This document shows, in pieces, positions 1 through 10,900 of a stretch of 64,000 bases of DNA (the first letter of the stretch is position 1; each line of letters begins with the position of its first letter). The stretch spans positions 58,761,712 to 58,825,711 of the forward strand of contig CM070576.1 in assembly GCA_036346355.1 (NCBI GenBank), in the 5' to 3' direction. This stretch comes from Rhipidocladum racemiflorum. Its lineage: Eukaryota; Streptophyta; Magnoliopsida; Poales; Poaceae. The notes beneath the pieces are model-generated. The model was not told the origin of the DNA. It ran no database searches and was given only the letters and a program-made list of their open reading frames with translations. A program made the position numbers and the translations under genes.

Positions 1-2
1 TG

Positions 3-599
3 ACCCTTGATCACTTTTATCGGGTAGACATCTTTTATGCTGCCATGGATGCCATTAAGTCTGAACTTAATCATCGCTTTAATGAAGTTTCTACTGAGCT
101 ATTGCTATGCATGTCTTCCCTTGATCCAACAAACTCATTCTCCAAGTTCGATGTGGACAAGCTTATGCGACTTGCAGAGATTTATGCTGATGATTTCTCT
201 TTTGGTGATCGCATATTATTGAGAACCGAATTGCAAATCTATATTCTCAATGTCATGAGAAGTGTGGAATTTCGTGAATGCAATGATGTTGCCATGCTAG
301 CAGAAAAGATGGTTCAACTTGGAAAGCATAAAACATTTCCATTGGTTTATCGTCTTATTAAACTAACACTGATACTTCCTGTGTCAACTGCTTCTGTTGA
401 AAGGATTTTTTCGGCAATGAAGGTTATCAAGACTGATTTGTGCAACAAAGTCTCCGATGATTGGCTCAATGACTTAATGGTGTGCTACACCGAGAAAACA
501 ATATTCAAATCTATTGATTATGAAGCAATTATGGACTGCTTTCAAAAGATGAAAACCCGTAAAATGTGCTTGTCTGTTGCCTCCAAATCCAACTCGTAG
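3..599 (+). CDS. hAT transposase, C-terminal part (5' cut by window edge)
   Basis: The frame is open from base 3 and the first ATG (45) is internal, so the gene starts outside the window. The C-terminal third carries the hAT dimerisation region: LPVSTASVERIFSAMKVIKT followed by a stretch ending in a conserved aromatic/acidic tail. This is the ZMYM/TTF-zinc-finger type of plant hAT protein, whose C-terminus mediates transposase multimerisation in the nucleus. No frameshift is visible over these 199 codons. Without the upstream part I cannot say whether the DDE residues are intact. Family assignment is from the dimerisation motif; activity is unknown. Confidence 0.85.
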   Translation, partial: TLDHFYRVDIFYAAMDAIKSELNHRFNEVSTELLLCMSSLDPTNSFSKFDVDKLMRLAEIYADDFSFGDRILLRTELQIYILNVMRSVEFRECNDVAMLAEKMVQLGKHKTFPLVYRLIKLTLILPVSTASVERIFSAMKVIKTDLCNKVSDDWLNDLMVCYTEKTIFKSIDYEAIMDCFQKMKTRKMCLSVASKSNS

Positions 600-880
600 C
601 CAGTGTGCCTAGCAACTTCATTTATGTGAGTATCTTATAAACTTATACCTTGTTTCACTTCTTAAATAGTTATTTATGTATGAATTTAGCTTTTACTAGT
701 AATTGAAATGTTTAGCTTAGCCTCCTTTACTATAGTCCTGGCTTCGCCACTGGTGGCCAGCCTCAGATAGCGGGCGATCCATCGACAGAGCAGCAGTGAA
801 CCAGGACCCGGCGGGTTCGTTCGTTATTCTCGGATCAGCCACGGGGCCGGTGGCGACGTGGCGTATCACTAGTTCACCGT
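600..880. other. hAT 3' non-coding end and unassigned spacer
   Basis: AT-rich sequence after the hAT stop. Near 735-755 it reads 'gtcctggcttcgccactgg', which resembles the terminal sequence of this class of grass hAT elements, so the element probably ends close to 755. I saw no target-site duplication because the left end lies outside the window. Bases 760-880 are GC-richer and contain no recognisable gene. Confidence 0.4.
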
Positions 881-890
881 ACTATTTTAA

Positions 891-997
891 GGAATTTTTT
901 TTAAATAATATTATTTTAATCAAAATTTACAGAAATAATATACCGAAAAAGAAAATAGCAAAACTACCCCCTGTGTCCATTTGAATTGGCGACAGGG
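891..997 (+). repeat. Left terminal inverted repeat of the MULE
   Basis: Matches the reverse complement of 12302-12408 over 107 bases with a single difference (a/g at the 'atataccg' versus 'atatgccg' position). It starts ggaatttttttt, passes an AT-rich core and ends in ggcgacaggg. Confidence 0.9.
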
Positions 998-1165
998 TCC
1001 TGTCGCCATTTGAATTGGCGGCGAGCTCTGTCGCCGATTCAAATGGCGACGGGGCATCCACCTCTGGCTGCGTGAAGCGGCTTGATGGAAATGTCGAGTT
1101 TGCCCCTATCGCCGCCATTTCAAATGGCGACACCTCGTCGCCAATTGAAATGGACATAGGAGGGC
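985..1165. repeat. Palindromic GTCGCC/GGCGAC block inside the left end
   Basis: Several GTCGCC and GGCGAC hexamers flank short 'atttgaattg'-like spacers, e.g. ggcgacagggtcctgtcgcc, a near-perfect palindrome at 989-1008. The same motif family occurs at 12178-12315 beside the other end. It is subterminal structure typical of MULEs; the exact function is unknown. Confidence 0.7.
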
Positions 1166-1169
1166 AAAC

Positions 1170-2096
1170 TCAATAAATTAAGGAAAAACATATTTAGCTG
1201 TGATAATTGCTGTTGTAATGTATAAAATTACAATTATGAAGGAAAAGTAATGTGAAAGGCTGAAAAAATATTATTGAACTGTATATACTTTAAAATATAT
1301 ATATGCAGCACATGTATAAGCAAATTTTGGAATTCTATACACAATATTTACTGTATTTTCAAATCTGTACAACATTTTTGTGTAAGAGCGAAAAACCCAA
1401 CCGTATTCGCTCTGCTGTACTGCGGAAACCTGAAATTGCATCTCCGGTATATGGAAAACCAGACATGTTTTATTCGGTCAACGCTAAACCGAAAATCGGT
1501 GTATTTGGAACACCGAAATGACAATAGTGAACAGTACCTTGTCGGGTTCACCCGGAACAAGGCCAGGCAATCTATTTTTTTTGTTTATTTCGGATTTTTG
1601 AAACCGAGTTGATAAAAATGCAGATAAGTTTCGATGTACTAGTCACGTTAAATTCGACTTTTTCATAATCGGTTGTTGCTTATTAGTATTTTCGAAAACC
1701 GGTGACTATGTATCCATATGACATGATGAAATTTGATATTTTAATGCTGGAGAATTCTGAGCTCCTCACGAAGGTGTTACATTTTACGTATATGTCAAGA
1801 AAACCAATGTCAAGAACCAAACATTGCAAATCCAGAGGGTTGTACAACTTGTACATGCATGGATAATTCCAGTCTAATAGGCTGGCTTTCATGGCTCAAC
1901 AGGAAAGGAAAGGAATCAATCAAAGAAGGCTACCAATTGATGACTGATTTTACGATCATTGTGAAAAGCACGTATATGCAGGTAGTAACCTTAGGAACAA
2001 AACTCAACGTTAGTAGTGCACATGTAACGAAAGTTTAGATGATGAAAGGAGCAACAGATTATATTACAATGACATTACAAAGAAGGATTTATATTT
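1170..2096. other. AT-rich internal spacer of the MULE
   Basis: No recognisable gene. Short open frames on both strands lack any family resemblance. The sequence is AT-rich and probably includes the 3' untranslated region of the GRF-type gene that ends at 2097. Confidence 0.5.
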
Positions 2097-3319
2097 CTAG
2101 GAGAAGTGACGATAACACTGGTTGTCATGGTGGAACAAGTGATCGTTCCGTCTATGTTCGTAGAGTGGGAACGATGCCATACATTTTCTACATATTACAT
2201 CACCCGTCATTCTTTTGCGATTTGTTCTCGGACACCGCTCAATCTCTCTTATGAAAGAGCTCCATGGCCGTGGGCAGTGCTCCCAGTTGCTGCCGAATGG
2301 GTAGCCTATGCCATACGTCTCTGGGGTATAAGAAGTAACTTGGTTGCGTGCATTCTGTGGAGTTCTGCCCTCCCATATGGGCATGCCATCCCGATTTCCG
2401 GCGTCCCCTATGTTAATACCGCTCGGGTTCCCTGATGGTCTCTGTAACCCGGCAAGGATTTCTTCCGTTGTGCGCATCTCGGCCGGCTGCTTCCCCTTGT
2501 CCCTACTTAGAGTGGAGGAACCCTCTTCCACTTCTGGTTCCTTGCGGAGACGTCTTCTTTGTTTCGGCTCGCACTCCACTATATGGTGCAGGAGGTGCGT
2601 GTTGGGCTTGTCCTTGTATAATCGGAAGCGTGCCCTGCAGTCCATACAGTATGTATGCTGTGGTCGTTGCAAAATACCTTGGGCGTACTCGAGGCTTGGC
2701 TTTTCGGGGCGGAAGTAGCACCACGGAGAGGGTTGCTCCCCCCAGTTATCCCATATGGGAAGTTTGAGATGTGGGTGGTACTTCTCCGGATCCACCCAGT
2801 TGAAGTAGGCGCACCATTCATCCTCGGCCAAGGGGCACCGGTAGAATCTCCGGTCCGCTAGATCCCCTTGGCAGGTATCAACGACTGCTTCCAGGTCGTG
2901 ATCGCAAAATTCGGGGCTTTCGGGTGCGGGCCCTTGAGGAGGTTTCTCCTTTGACTTTATCCATTTTGCAAGTTTCTTCTTGGAGTCCTGTATGCGAGGA
3001 AGCAGTTTATAATTACTACTTTGTGACTGCATAACATTAGCATGTCGCATGGAACTCACCGATTGGTTGCTCTCTTGCCCACCAGCCCTAAACTCCGGTC
3101 GATCTAGAAGGGGGACATATCCCGGCGGCCTCTCCCACCGGGTGAAGTTCTCGGGCGAAGTGGGGTAGGCATCGTGGCCGGTGTTGAGAAATTCGTAGTC
3201 ACGTCGTTCTGGCCCGTCGATCCAGTGGAAGAAGCAACACCGGTCCATGCGCTACCATATAAAAACGACGCATGAAATGGTAGTGGTACTTTAAGCGTAA
3301 TGACACCAAGAGGTTTACC
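2097..3319 (-). CDS. GRF-type zinc-finger protein with duplicated CxxC-HLxHH-C module (MULE cargo)
   Basis: Function unknown; probably nucleic-acid binding. From the minus strand, an exon ending at 3319 (GAG before gtaaacc) joins one starting at 3251 (tag acceptor), and an in-phase 72-base intron probably spans 3059-2988 (gtgagt...cag). Two GRF-like segments are visible: the first ends DRCCFFHWID, the second runs C-x7-RRFYRCPL-x-EDEWCAYFNWVD. GRF fingers bind single-stranded or structured nucleic acid in topoisomerase 3 and NEIL3-type proteins. Each GRF part is followed by a shared module: CMDCRARFRLY...HLLHH-x3-C and CRKCMASFPLY...HLFHH-x4-C, each preceded by NW-x4-P-x-PW. The region between is acidic and low in structure. 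The 5' exon is uncertain because a stop lies just upstream in its best frame. The gene lies inside the MULE and shares transcription direction with its transposase. Confidence 0.65.
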
Positions 3320-3800
3320 TCATAGCCGTGTACTGCTTGATAATGGCGCGGGCGGCCGTAGCTCGTGGTTAGACCGCATCATCTTCGCCGGAAGGTTGCA
3401 GCGCAATTAGGTCGGGCAACTCGGAAGAAGCGGAGCGTCAACACAACTCGCATCCGGGTATTCGGGGGGGTTAAGTTTCGCTTGTTGAATAGGCGACGGT
3501 AGAACGACATCGTAGCCTAATTCGTGTGAAGTGTGCAGAAGTTGATTGTCAGTCTGTTGGTAATGGAAGTGTATCCCTCCACCGGTTTTATAGTGGTGGC
3601 AAGCTAGATAGCTTTGTCATCCACTTGGCAAAGATGCATGACTGTCTCCCCTCTCGAAAGCCGCACAACCTCGTCACATCATTAGCAAAGCCGAACGACA
3701 TGGCACGCCTTCGCAAAGCCGCATCACCGCCTCGCTGCGGAAAGCCGCACGACGCCGTGGTCCAATAAGTCCGAGAAAGCCGAAGAGCGTGTTGTCAAGT
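3320..3800. other. Upstream region of the GRF gene, with repeated 'aaagccgcac' motifs
   Basis: No protein-coding family recognised. From 3656 to 3790 the motif 'aaagccgcacgac' or close variants recurs about four times; it is the reverse complement of the core of the 28-bp array that follows at 3801-3965. Confidence 0.5.
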
Positions 3801-3965
3801 CGCATTGAGGGTGACCTGGTCGTGCGGCTTTTATTGAGGGTGGCAGGTCGTGCAGCTTTTATTGAGGGTGGCAGGTCATGCGACTTACATTGAGGGTGAC
3901 TGGTCGTGCGCTTTTGATTGAGGGTGGTAGGTCGTGCGGTGAGGGTGATAGGTCGCGCAGCTTTG
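3801..3965. repeat. Tandem array, unit about 28 bp
   Basis: Five to six imperfect copies of a unit beginning gtcgtgcggcttttattg and ending gagggtggcag. Copies vary in the middle and one (about 3935-3956) is shortened. No spacers between units, so it is a simple tandem array. Confidence 0.85.
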
Positions 3966-3982
3966 TGTTGTCTCGTGGTTCA

Positions 3983-4952
3983 ATGCATGTTGGAAGTTTT
4001 TTTTTGGGCCGGATGTACCAGATCTTCTATTTGGTATACGGACTACCATATTTTGTAAAAATATCTCAGTTACCAGTCTCTTCGCATATAAATTCTCAAC
4101 GCCCAATAACCCTAAGTATTACATTCGCGCACGAACCCTAACGATGAAGGATTTTCGGCGGCCCGTAGAAATGCATGTTGGAAGTTATTTTTTGGGCCGG
4201 ATGTACCAGATCTGCTATTTGGTATACGGACTACCATATTCCGTAAAAATATCTCAGTTACAAGTCTCTTCGCATATAAATTCTCAACGCCCAATAACCC
4301 TAAGTATTACATTCGCGCACGAACCCTAACGATGAAGGATTTTCGGCGGCCCGTAGAAATGCATGTTGGAAGTTATTTTTTGGGCCGGATGTACCAGATC
4401 TGCTATTTGGTATACAGACTACCATATTCCGTAAGAATATCTCAGTTACAAGTCTCTTCACATATAAATTCTCAACACCCAATAACCCTAAGTATTACAT
4501 TCGCGCACGAACCCTAACGATTTAAGGATTTTCTGGCCCTGTAGAAATGCATGTTGGAAGTTATTTTTGGGCCGGATGTACCAGATCTGCTATTTGGTAT
4601 ACGGACTACCATATTCCGTAAAAATATCTCAGTTACAAGTCTCTTCGCATATAAATTCTCAACGCCCAATAACCCTAAGTATTACATTCGCGCACGAACC
4701 CTAACGATGAAGGATTTTCGACGGCCCGTAGAAATGCATGTTGGAAGTTATTTTTTGGGCCGGATGTACCAGATCTGCTATTTGGTATATGGACTACCAT
4801 ATTCTGTAAAAATATCTCAGTTACAACTCTCTTCGCATATAAACTCTCAACGCCCAACAACCCTAAGTATTATATTCGCGCATGAACCCTAACGATGAAG
4901 GATTTTCGGCGGCCCTGTAGAAATGCATGTTGGAAGTTATTTATTGGGCCGG
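3983..4952. repeat. Tandem array, unit 188 bp, five full copies plus a partial
   Basis: The landmark atgcatgttggaagtt recurs at 3983, 4171, 4359, 4547, 4734 and 4923, giving spacings of 188, 188, 188, 187 and 189. Copies are highly similar, and each contains gaaccctaacgat near its end. Short open frames repeat with the unit on both strands but resemble no protein. The sixth copy breaks off near 4952. The high similarity suggests recent or ongoing homogenisation. Confidence 0.95.
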
Positions 4953-5079
4953 AGGAAGTCGTCAAACCATGAAAGGCGGATTCATTGAGATAAAACATAC
5001 GAAAAGATAAACCAGTTGAATAAAGTCACTGTTCCACAGAATGAACTGATAGTACTAAAAGATAAAACTAAAGCAAAAA

Positions 5080-7700
5080 CTAGCTACGGCCCCTGCGAGG
5101 GGCGACGCCACGTGTGGCCCTAGGCCTCCTCCGACGCTGAACATGCCCGGCTGAATATGTCAGCGGGTCAGCAGGAACTCCGCGAGAACTCCTAGTAGTG
5201 CGACGTGGTGGAGTCGAAGTAGTGAAGAGGTCCTGCGTCGACTGACTGGGTCCGGGCGTGGGGTCGACTCGCTGGCCGCCGATCGGGTCCGGCGGACGCG
5301 AAGCTACGGCGACCAAGGATATCCTCCATCGTCGCCTGCTGGGAGGACTGAAGCCAATCGTGAAGAACATCGGTGTCGTCAACGGGGCTCGAGCCGCCAG
5401 AGTGGGTCGCGCTACGGTCATCGACGGCTGTTGAAAAATGTTTCACGTTAGCACACATAATGTAAAAAATGTAGTAGACAAGGGCAGAGCGTAAAGGTGT
5501 ACTGTGAGTGAGGCTCCGCCACCTGGAGCCCCAGGTACATCGGGAGGAGGGGCGAGTGGCGCGATCTTTGGCGCGCGTGTGCGAACCCGTCGCCCACGCA
5601 TACGGACGAACGGCCGGGACTGTGCCTCCACATCGTCCCTCAACCTCGTGCCCGACGTAAGGTGGACGATGCGAGCGGTCTTGTCGACAACACCTGCAAA
5701 GATCGCTCGCCTGATGTATGGTCGCGTTGCCCGTGTCGATAGCTGCTACCATCGAGGCCGCATCGTCATGCACCTCCCGAGCAATGTCACCCTGTGAAAA
5801 TGGCTTGTTAGTTCTATGCAGGCAGGGTATACAACTTGTGGGAGCAAGTACTAACCACGCGGTGAAAAGCAGAGTCCGGCTGTGTAGGGTAGCTGTCCGC
5901 TGTGGAGGGAACGTGCCTCGGAGGTGACTCCACCACACGCACAACTCGAACGCGTATGCGCGGGCTGTACCACCGGATGTAGTCGTCGTACGTGGTGTGG
6001 TCGTAAGGGGCAGTCTCCTCGTGCACGTCTGCCAAAGCCTGCGCCAACTGCTCAACATGAGAAATCATGCGTGTCGCCTAGCTCGTACCAGGGCCTAAGC
6101 CCTTGCGTGTCAGTCTGCATTAGTCGATTTGCAACGAAAACTTCATTACTAAAATATGCAATTAAATGAGATATTAAATAATTGTAACAGAGATGGAAAG
6201 CAATACTAACGAGTGGACGCTAGCCGGGACGATGGCACCTGCAAGTGGGGGGAACTCCTGACGGAGGCCAAACTGCCGCATGACACGGTGGGCCGCGTAC
6301 GTCTCAACGCACACGTCGAAAACCAAGTGACGCCGTGTGAGCCAGTATGCGGCGTCACTGCTGCACTGCAGCGAAAGTCCCTGAGGAGCTCGCGCGTCGA
6401 CAAGCTCTGGAAGGTAGGGCCGCCAAATGACGCGGTCATCTGTCAGCTGGTCAAACATCGCTACGTACTCAGGGTACGAAGCGTGCGACGTAACTGGGGC
6501 GAAAGTGGGCTGCAAAAACAAGGAATACACCAACGTTAGTACAGAATAGTATTGATAAAAATTATTTCACAAACAATGTAATATATTATGTGGTACTAAC
6601 CCGTCGGTGACACCACAAAGACCCCATGGTAGGGCGGTCGACCTCATCTCCAATTGCCCGGTAGAAATCGTCGCCATACGGCTCCAGGTCTATATGTGGA
6701 CGTCCGATCTGGAACCTCTCGAACGACCACAACTGAAGCAGTAGCGGACACCCAGTGAGAACAGATGAGTCTGAGGTGCGACAGCACCCATCGCAAAGAG
6801 CACGGTAGGTGGCCGCCAGTACTGCCGGTCCCCAAGCCAGCTGTGGGATATGATCCATGTTGGCCTCCGCGATCGTCTTGGCGAACTGGATCAAGTGCTT
6901 GTCGACGGTGTCTCCGTGGCTCGAGCTGAACATGACCCAGCCGAATAGCCAGATCAGGTACGCCTCAAAGTGGCGGGTGACGACGTAGTCCTCCGCTCCG
7001 GCCGCCATCCTCTCGGGCTGCAAAAGGCTATGGTTAGCGGCGGAACTGAAAGCGGATAAAAAAAACTACAAAATAAAGCGCAACTTACATAGAATTGAAC
7101 CAGCCACTTCTGCGTAGGGCCGTGCATAGAAGTGAAAGTGCTATACCCTGCTGGTATCACACCTGCGAACCGGTGCAGGATGTCCGTCTGCCAGTCAGGG
7201 TCGACGTCGACTGGCACCACTGCGTCCCCTGAGCAAGGTAGGCCCAGTAGGTAACTCACGTCCTCAAGTGTGGGCGCCATCTCGCCGCACGGAAGGTGGA
7301 ACGTGTGCGTCTCAGGGCGACAAACGGTCCACCAAAGCGGTCAGTAAGCTCCGGTCGTACGGGAACCTCCTGGAGGAACCTCGCCTGTCCTGGGAGTTAG
7401 CCACGGTAGCCTCCACCATCCTGGCTAATGGAAGCAACCCCGCTGCCCTCAACCTGCATGAAAATATTGTAAGTACGCTGCCTGCACACATAGATGACAG
7501 TACATTGAACTTATATAACCCTGTGATTAGTGTACTAACCTCGGAAGCCATCGCGGGTCAATCCTCCATGCTCTCATGGGGGTGCGCAAGCGTAGGGCGC
7601 CAAGCTCAAGAGGTAGCTGCCCCGGCTGCGGCGGCGCGGTGGCCAAGTGGCTCCGGTGAGTCGCATCTATCACCGGGTCAAACAACTCGTATGCCATACA
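5080..7700 (-). pseudogene. Plant mobile domain (PMD, aminotransferase-like) gene, frameshifted
   Basis: PMD proteins (MAIN/MAIL relatives and the so-called phosphatase 7 long form homologues) are nuclear proteins often carried by transposons. Exons on the minus strand, by splice sites and homology: about 7700-7541 (ends RIDPRWLPR), 7458-7089 (AAGLLPLARMVEA ... PETHTFHLPCGEMAPTLEDV, YLLGLP), 7017-6601 (YLIWLFGWVMF ... LAWGPAVLAATYRALC ... LLLQLWSFERF), 6509-6211 (VIWRPYLPE ... HRVMRQFGLRQEFPP), about 6082-5857 (DDYIRWYSPR) and about 5794-5080 (low-complexity tail). The order and motifs match the whole PMD fold. Between ALVDR and PETHTF one extra base near 7313-7323 shifts the frame. The exon layout otherwise looks functional. 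Lies 270 bp downstream of the transposase gene in the same direction. Confidence 0.82.
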
Positions 7701-7808
7701 TGCAATGTGTAACCCGACAATAGGAAAATAGAAGAACATATCGTTACAAATTGAACACAGCAATTACATAAAGAAAGTGCAAACAATCATTCCATAATAA
7801 ATTTGAAG

Positions 7809-7975
7809 TACAACAATTTAATAGTAAGTACATACATAAACGACGAACAACAATTTAATTGGAAAGTCCATACATTAATAACGTACAACAATTTAATTGT
7901 AAAGTCCATACATAAACGACGTACAACAATTTAATTGGAAACTCCATACATAAACGACGTACAACAATTTTACTG
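7809..7975. repeat. Tandem array, unit 38 bp, about 4.3 copies
   Basis: Unit tacaacaatttaattg followed by a variable 22 bases containing gtccatacat; copies start at 7809, 7846, 7884, 7922 and 7960. The last copy runs into the stop codon of the transposase zinc-knuckle frame (7970-7972), so the array forms its 3' untranslated region. Confidence 0.85.
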
Positions 7976-10900
7976 CATCTGAACCGCAGGACAATACTTG
8001 AAAGTGTGGCCCGTCTCCTTGCAAACTGAACATTTCTTCACACGACGTCCACTTTCCGCTGCATCCATATCGTTCCTTATACGCCTTATCTGCCGTTGCC
8101 CAACACCCTTCAGCCTACTTAAATCCAGAACCTACCGTGTCGCCTCCCAGGTATGATGCTCCGTGAATAAACCCACCACTCGAAAACCGTACATTTCCCC
8201 ACTCCAGGTTGCCATCACTTCTTCCTTGTTGAAGAAATGAGACAAGAATATACCTGGATCCATTCGGATTGTTGAGCAGGCCGCCATGACATGTGCGCAT
8301 GGCCTGTGTAACAGACGAGGCTTGTTGCAGGTGCATGCACATGTTTGTCTATGCATGGTGCATTCATGTGTAACTCTCCGCCGGTTTGTCCCACGCCCTG
8401 ATTTATCTTTACATAGTACCTCAAATCGGAGCTCCATCGTGCCCATCTTCAATGCTCTATGCATCTCCCCCTTCTTTCCCTTTTCCTCCATGTAGGTACA
8501 AATCATCTCGGAGTACTTCACATCAGGGGCATTCATGCGGGCAACGGCCCTAGCATAGCGATCCACAAAGTATTTTGTTATGCCACGAAGAACACCCTCC
8601 ACTATAGCAACCAGGGGAAGTGACCTCAACCCCCGCATAACCCAATTGTAAACCTCAGCCAAATTTGTCGTCATGACCCCATACCTGGCGCCATCGGTGT
8701 CATAAAGCTGAGCCCATTTCTCCTTAGGCTCATGCTCTATCCATTCGGAGAAGCATTTCATAGCCCTTTCATTCCTCCGAACTAGGTGTGGAGGGTCTAT
8801 TGGTAACTCTGCAAGCGCTACTGGGGCCTCCCCTGCGGAAGCTGTTGGCTTCTTCGCTACCTTGGCTGTATGCCTTGACGTTAGCTCGTCCAACTTCTTC
8901 CATAGTCTCTCAAATTTTCTTTCCTGGTTCTGGTCGCAAAGCCTCTTAAAAAGCTTTGTCAGCTCTTTGTTCCTGAACTGCTTGTAAAAATTGGCGCCCA
9001 TGTGCCGTTTACACCACCTACTACGCAAATCAGGCCATGGATGTGTCTCATCTTCACCTTGCTGCAATTGCACTATCGCCTTTAGCAACCCGGGATGCCG
9101 ATCATGTATGACACACACACCAGGCCGCTGTTCCACGACCCCAGCTTTCACGTTCCTTAGAAACCATAGCCAACTATCAGTGTTCTCACCCTCTACGAAT
9201 GCGAGCGCAACGGGAAGAACCTGATTGTTGCCATCGACTCCTATGGCAGTCAATATCTGGCCTTTGTACTTTCCGGTCAGAAAAGTCCCATCCACGCATA
9301 ACAACGGACGACAATGTCTGAATGCGTTGATACACGCACCGAAAGCAAAGAATGCCCGCTTGAGCAACATCTTCCCAGGGAAACGCTGTGAAGGTTGCTC
9401 GAAAATATCGACATAAGTCCCAGCATTCCTTTCCTTGATCACCTGAAGCAACCCTGGCAGATTCTGATAGGAGTCTTCGTACGTGCCAAACCTTGCTTCC
9501 AATGCCTTCTGCTTCGCTCTCCATGCCTTCGCATAGCTTATCAGTATCGATACCTCTGCTCTATTGCAAGTATGATGGCACGTGGCTCTAAATCCAGGTT
9601 GCCCACAATCTCCCCGTACATTACATTGGCAACAAAGCCGGAAGATATATTTCTATGCGATTGTGTAGACTCGCCGTAACACATGCATGTGGCACTACTA
9701 TAGAACACTTCCAAATTGTGTCCCATTTAGGTTGGTAAGCATGGACACGCCATGGGCAACCTTCCATCTTGCATCTGACATCATACACCCGCTGATCTGA
9801 CTTAGCAACCCAGAAGGGTCTACGCAGCGACACTGCCCATGCTGTGACTGCTTCCTGCACCTCACCTTTATCCTTGTAAATTGCATCTTGCCGCACCTCA
9901 TTCCGATCGTACCCCCATTGGACATCTTCACCCTCGTTGACCATCAGTCTGTCGAACCGACACTCATCCCACTCCGCGGGGAAAGGCTCTTCATCCTCTT
10001 CATCGTTACTTAAATCCTCGTAGTCCCGGCTCTCTGCGTCCATTGATATCACCAGCGATTCAATATGTTCTTCCTCGTCTGCCACACCCATTGGTTCCTG
10101 CACGTCTGCCACACCCATTGGTTCCTGCACATCTTCCATTGGAACACCAACTTCCTCACCTTGCACTGCCTCCTGAGCCGAACTAACATCATGCCTCACT
10201 GAGTATTCTCTTGCTTGGCTGCTCTCCCCAACTTCCTCCTCTTCGTCACCAACAACCTCCTGTTGTTCCTCGCGGATGCCATCTGCTTTATCAAATGCTT
10301 GCGCCAACAATACTAATGGCCATCCTCTCTCAATCGCTGCTCTGACATACGAACTCCATAACTTCGGACCTGTAATTTCAACTAACTCCCAGTACGTACA
10401 GTTCCGTCTCCGACACCCTACTCCGTGCAGCTTCACACCATGCAACTCACGGTCCAACGAGAATATTTGTGTCGGGGATTGACTATCTGATAAAAGACCG
10501 TTGTGCCCCCAAAAGATCCTGAAGCTACCGACCATACAGCACCAGCAGAAGATGCTCGGAAAACTATCTGGGCAACATAACTCCCGAGCATGCGTGTCTA
10601 CCCATTCGCCTACGACCATACCGGACGATCACGAGCGATCATGCCCGTGAAGGCCACGCCGTTACCCGGGCGGATGGTCGGGGGACCCGGTCTTGCCACT
10701 AGAAAGGAAGATGGCAATCAATCCGCCGGAAATCAAGGGCAGGTGCATCGGAAATTCAAATTAATTGCGCAGATCAAGGGCCCCGGATCGTGGGCACTAC
10801 GGTTATGGAAGCATGTCGTAAATCTAGGGGGTAGTTACCATGTATATAACACAGGTATCTTGTATTTAATCCCCCTAGCCCCTAGGAGGGAGGGGGATCC

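Noticed and set aside
3801..4952. CRISPR-like arrays
   Set aside because: Units are contiguous without spacers and the genome is a plant's; they are tandem repeats.
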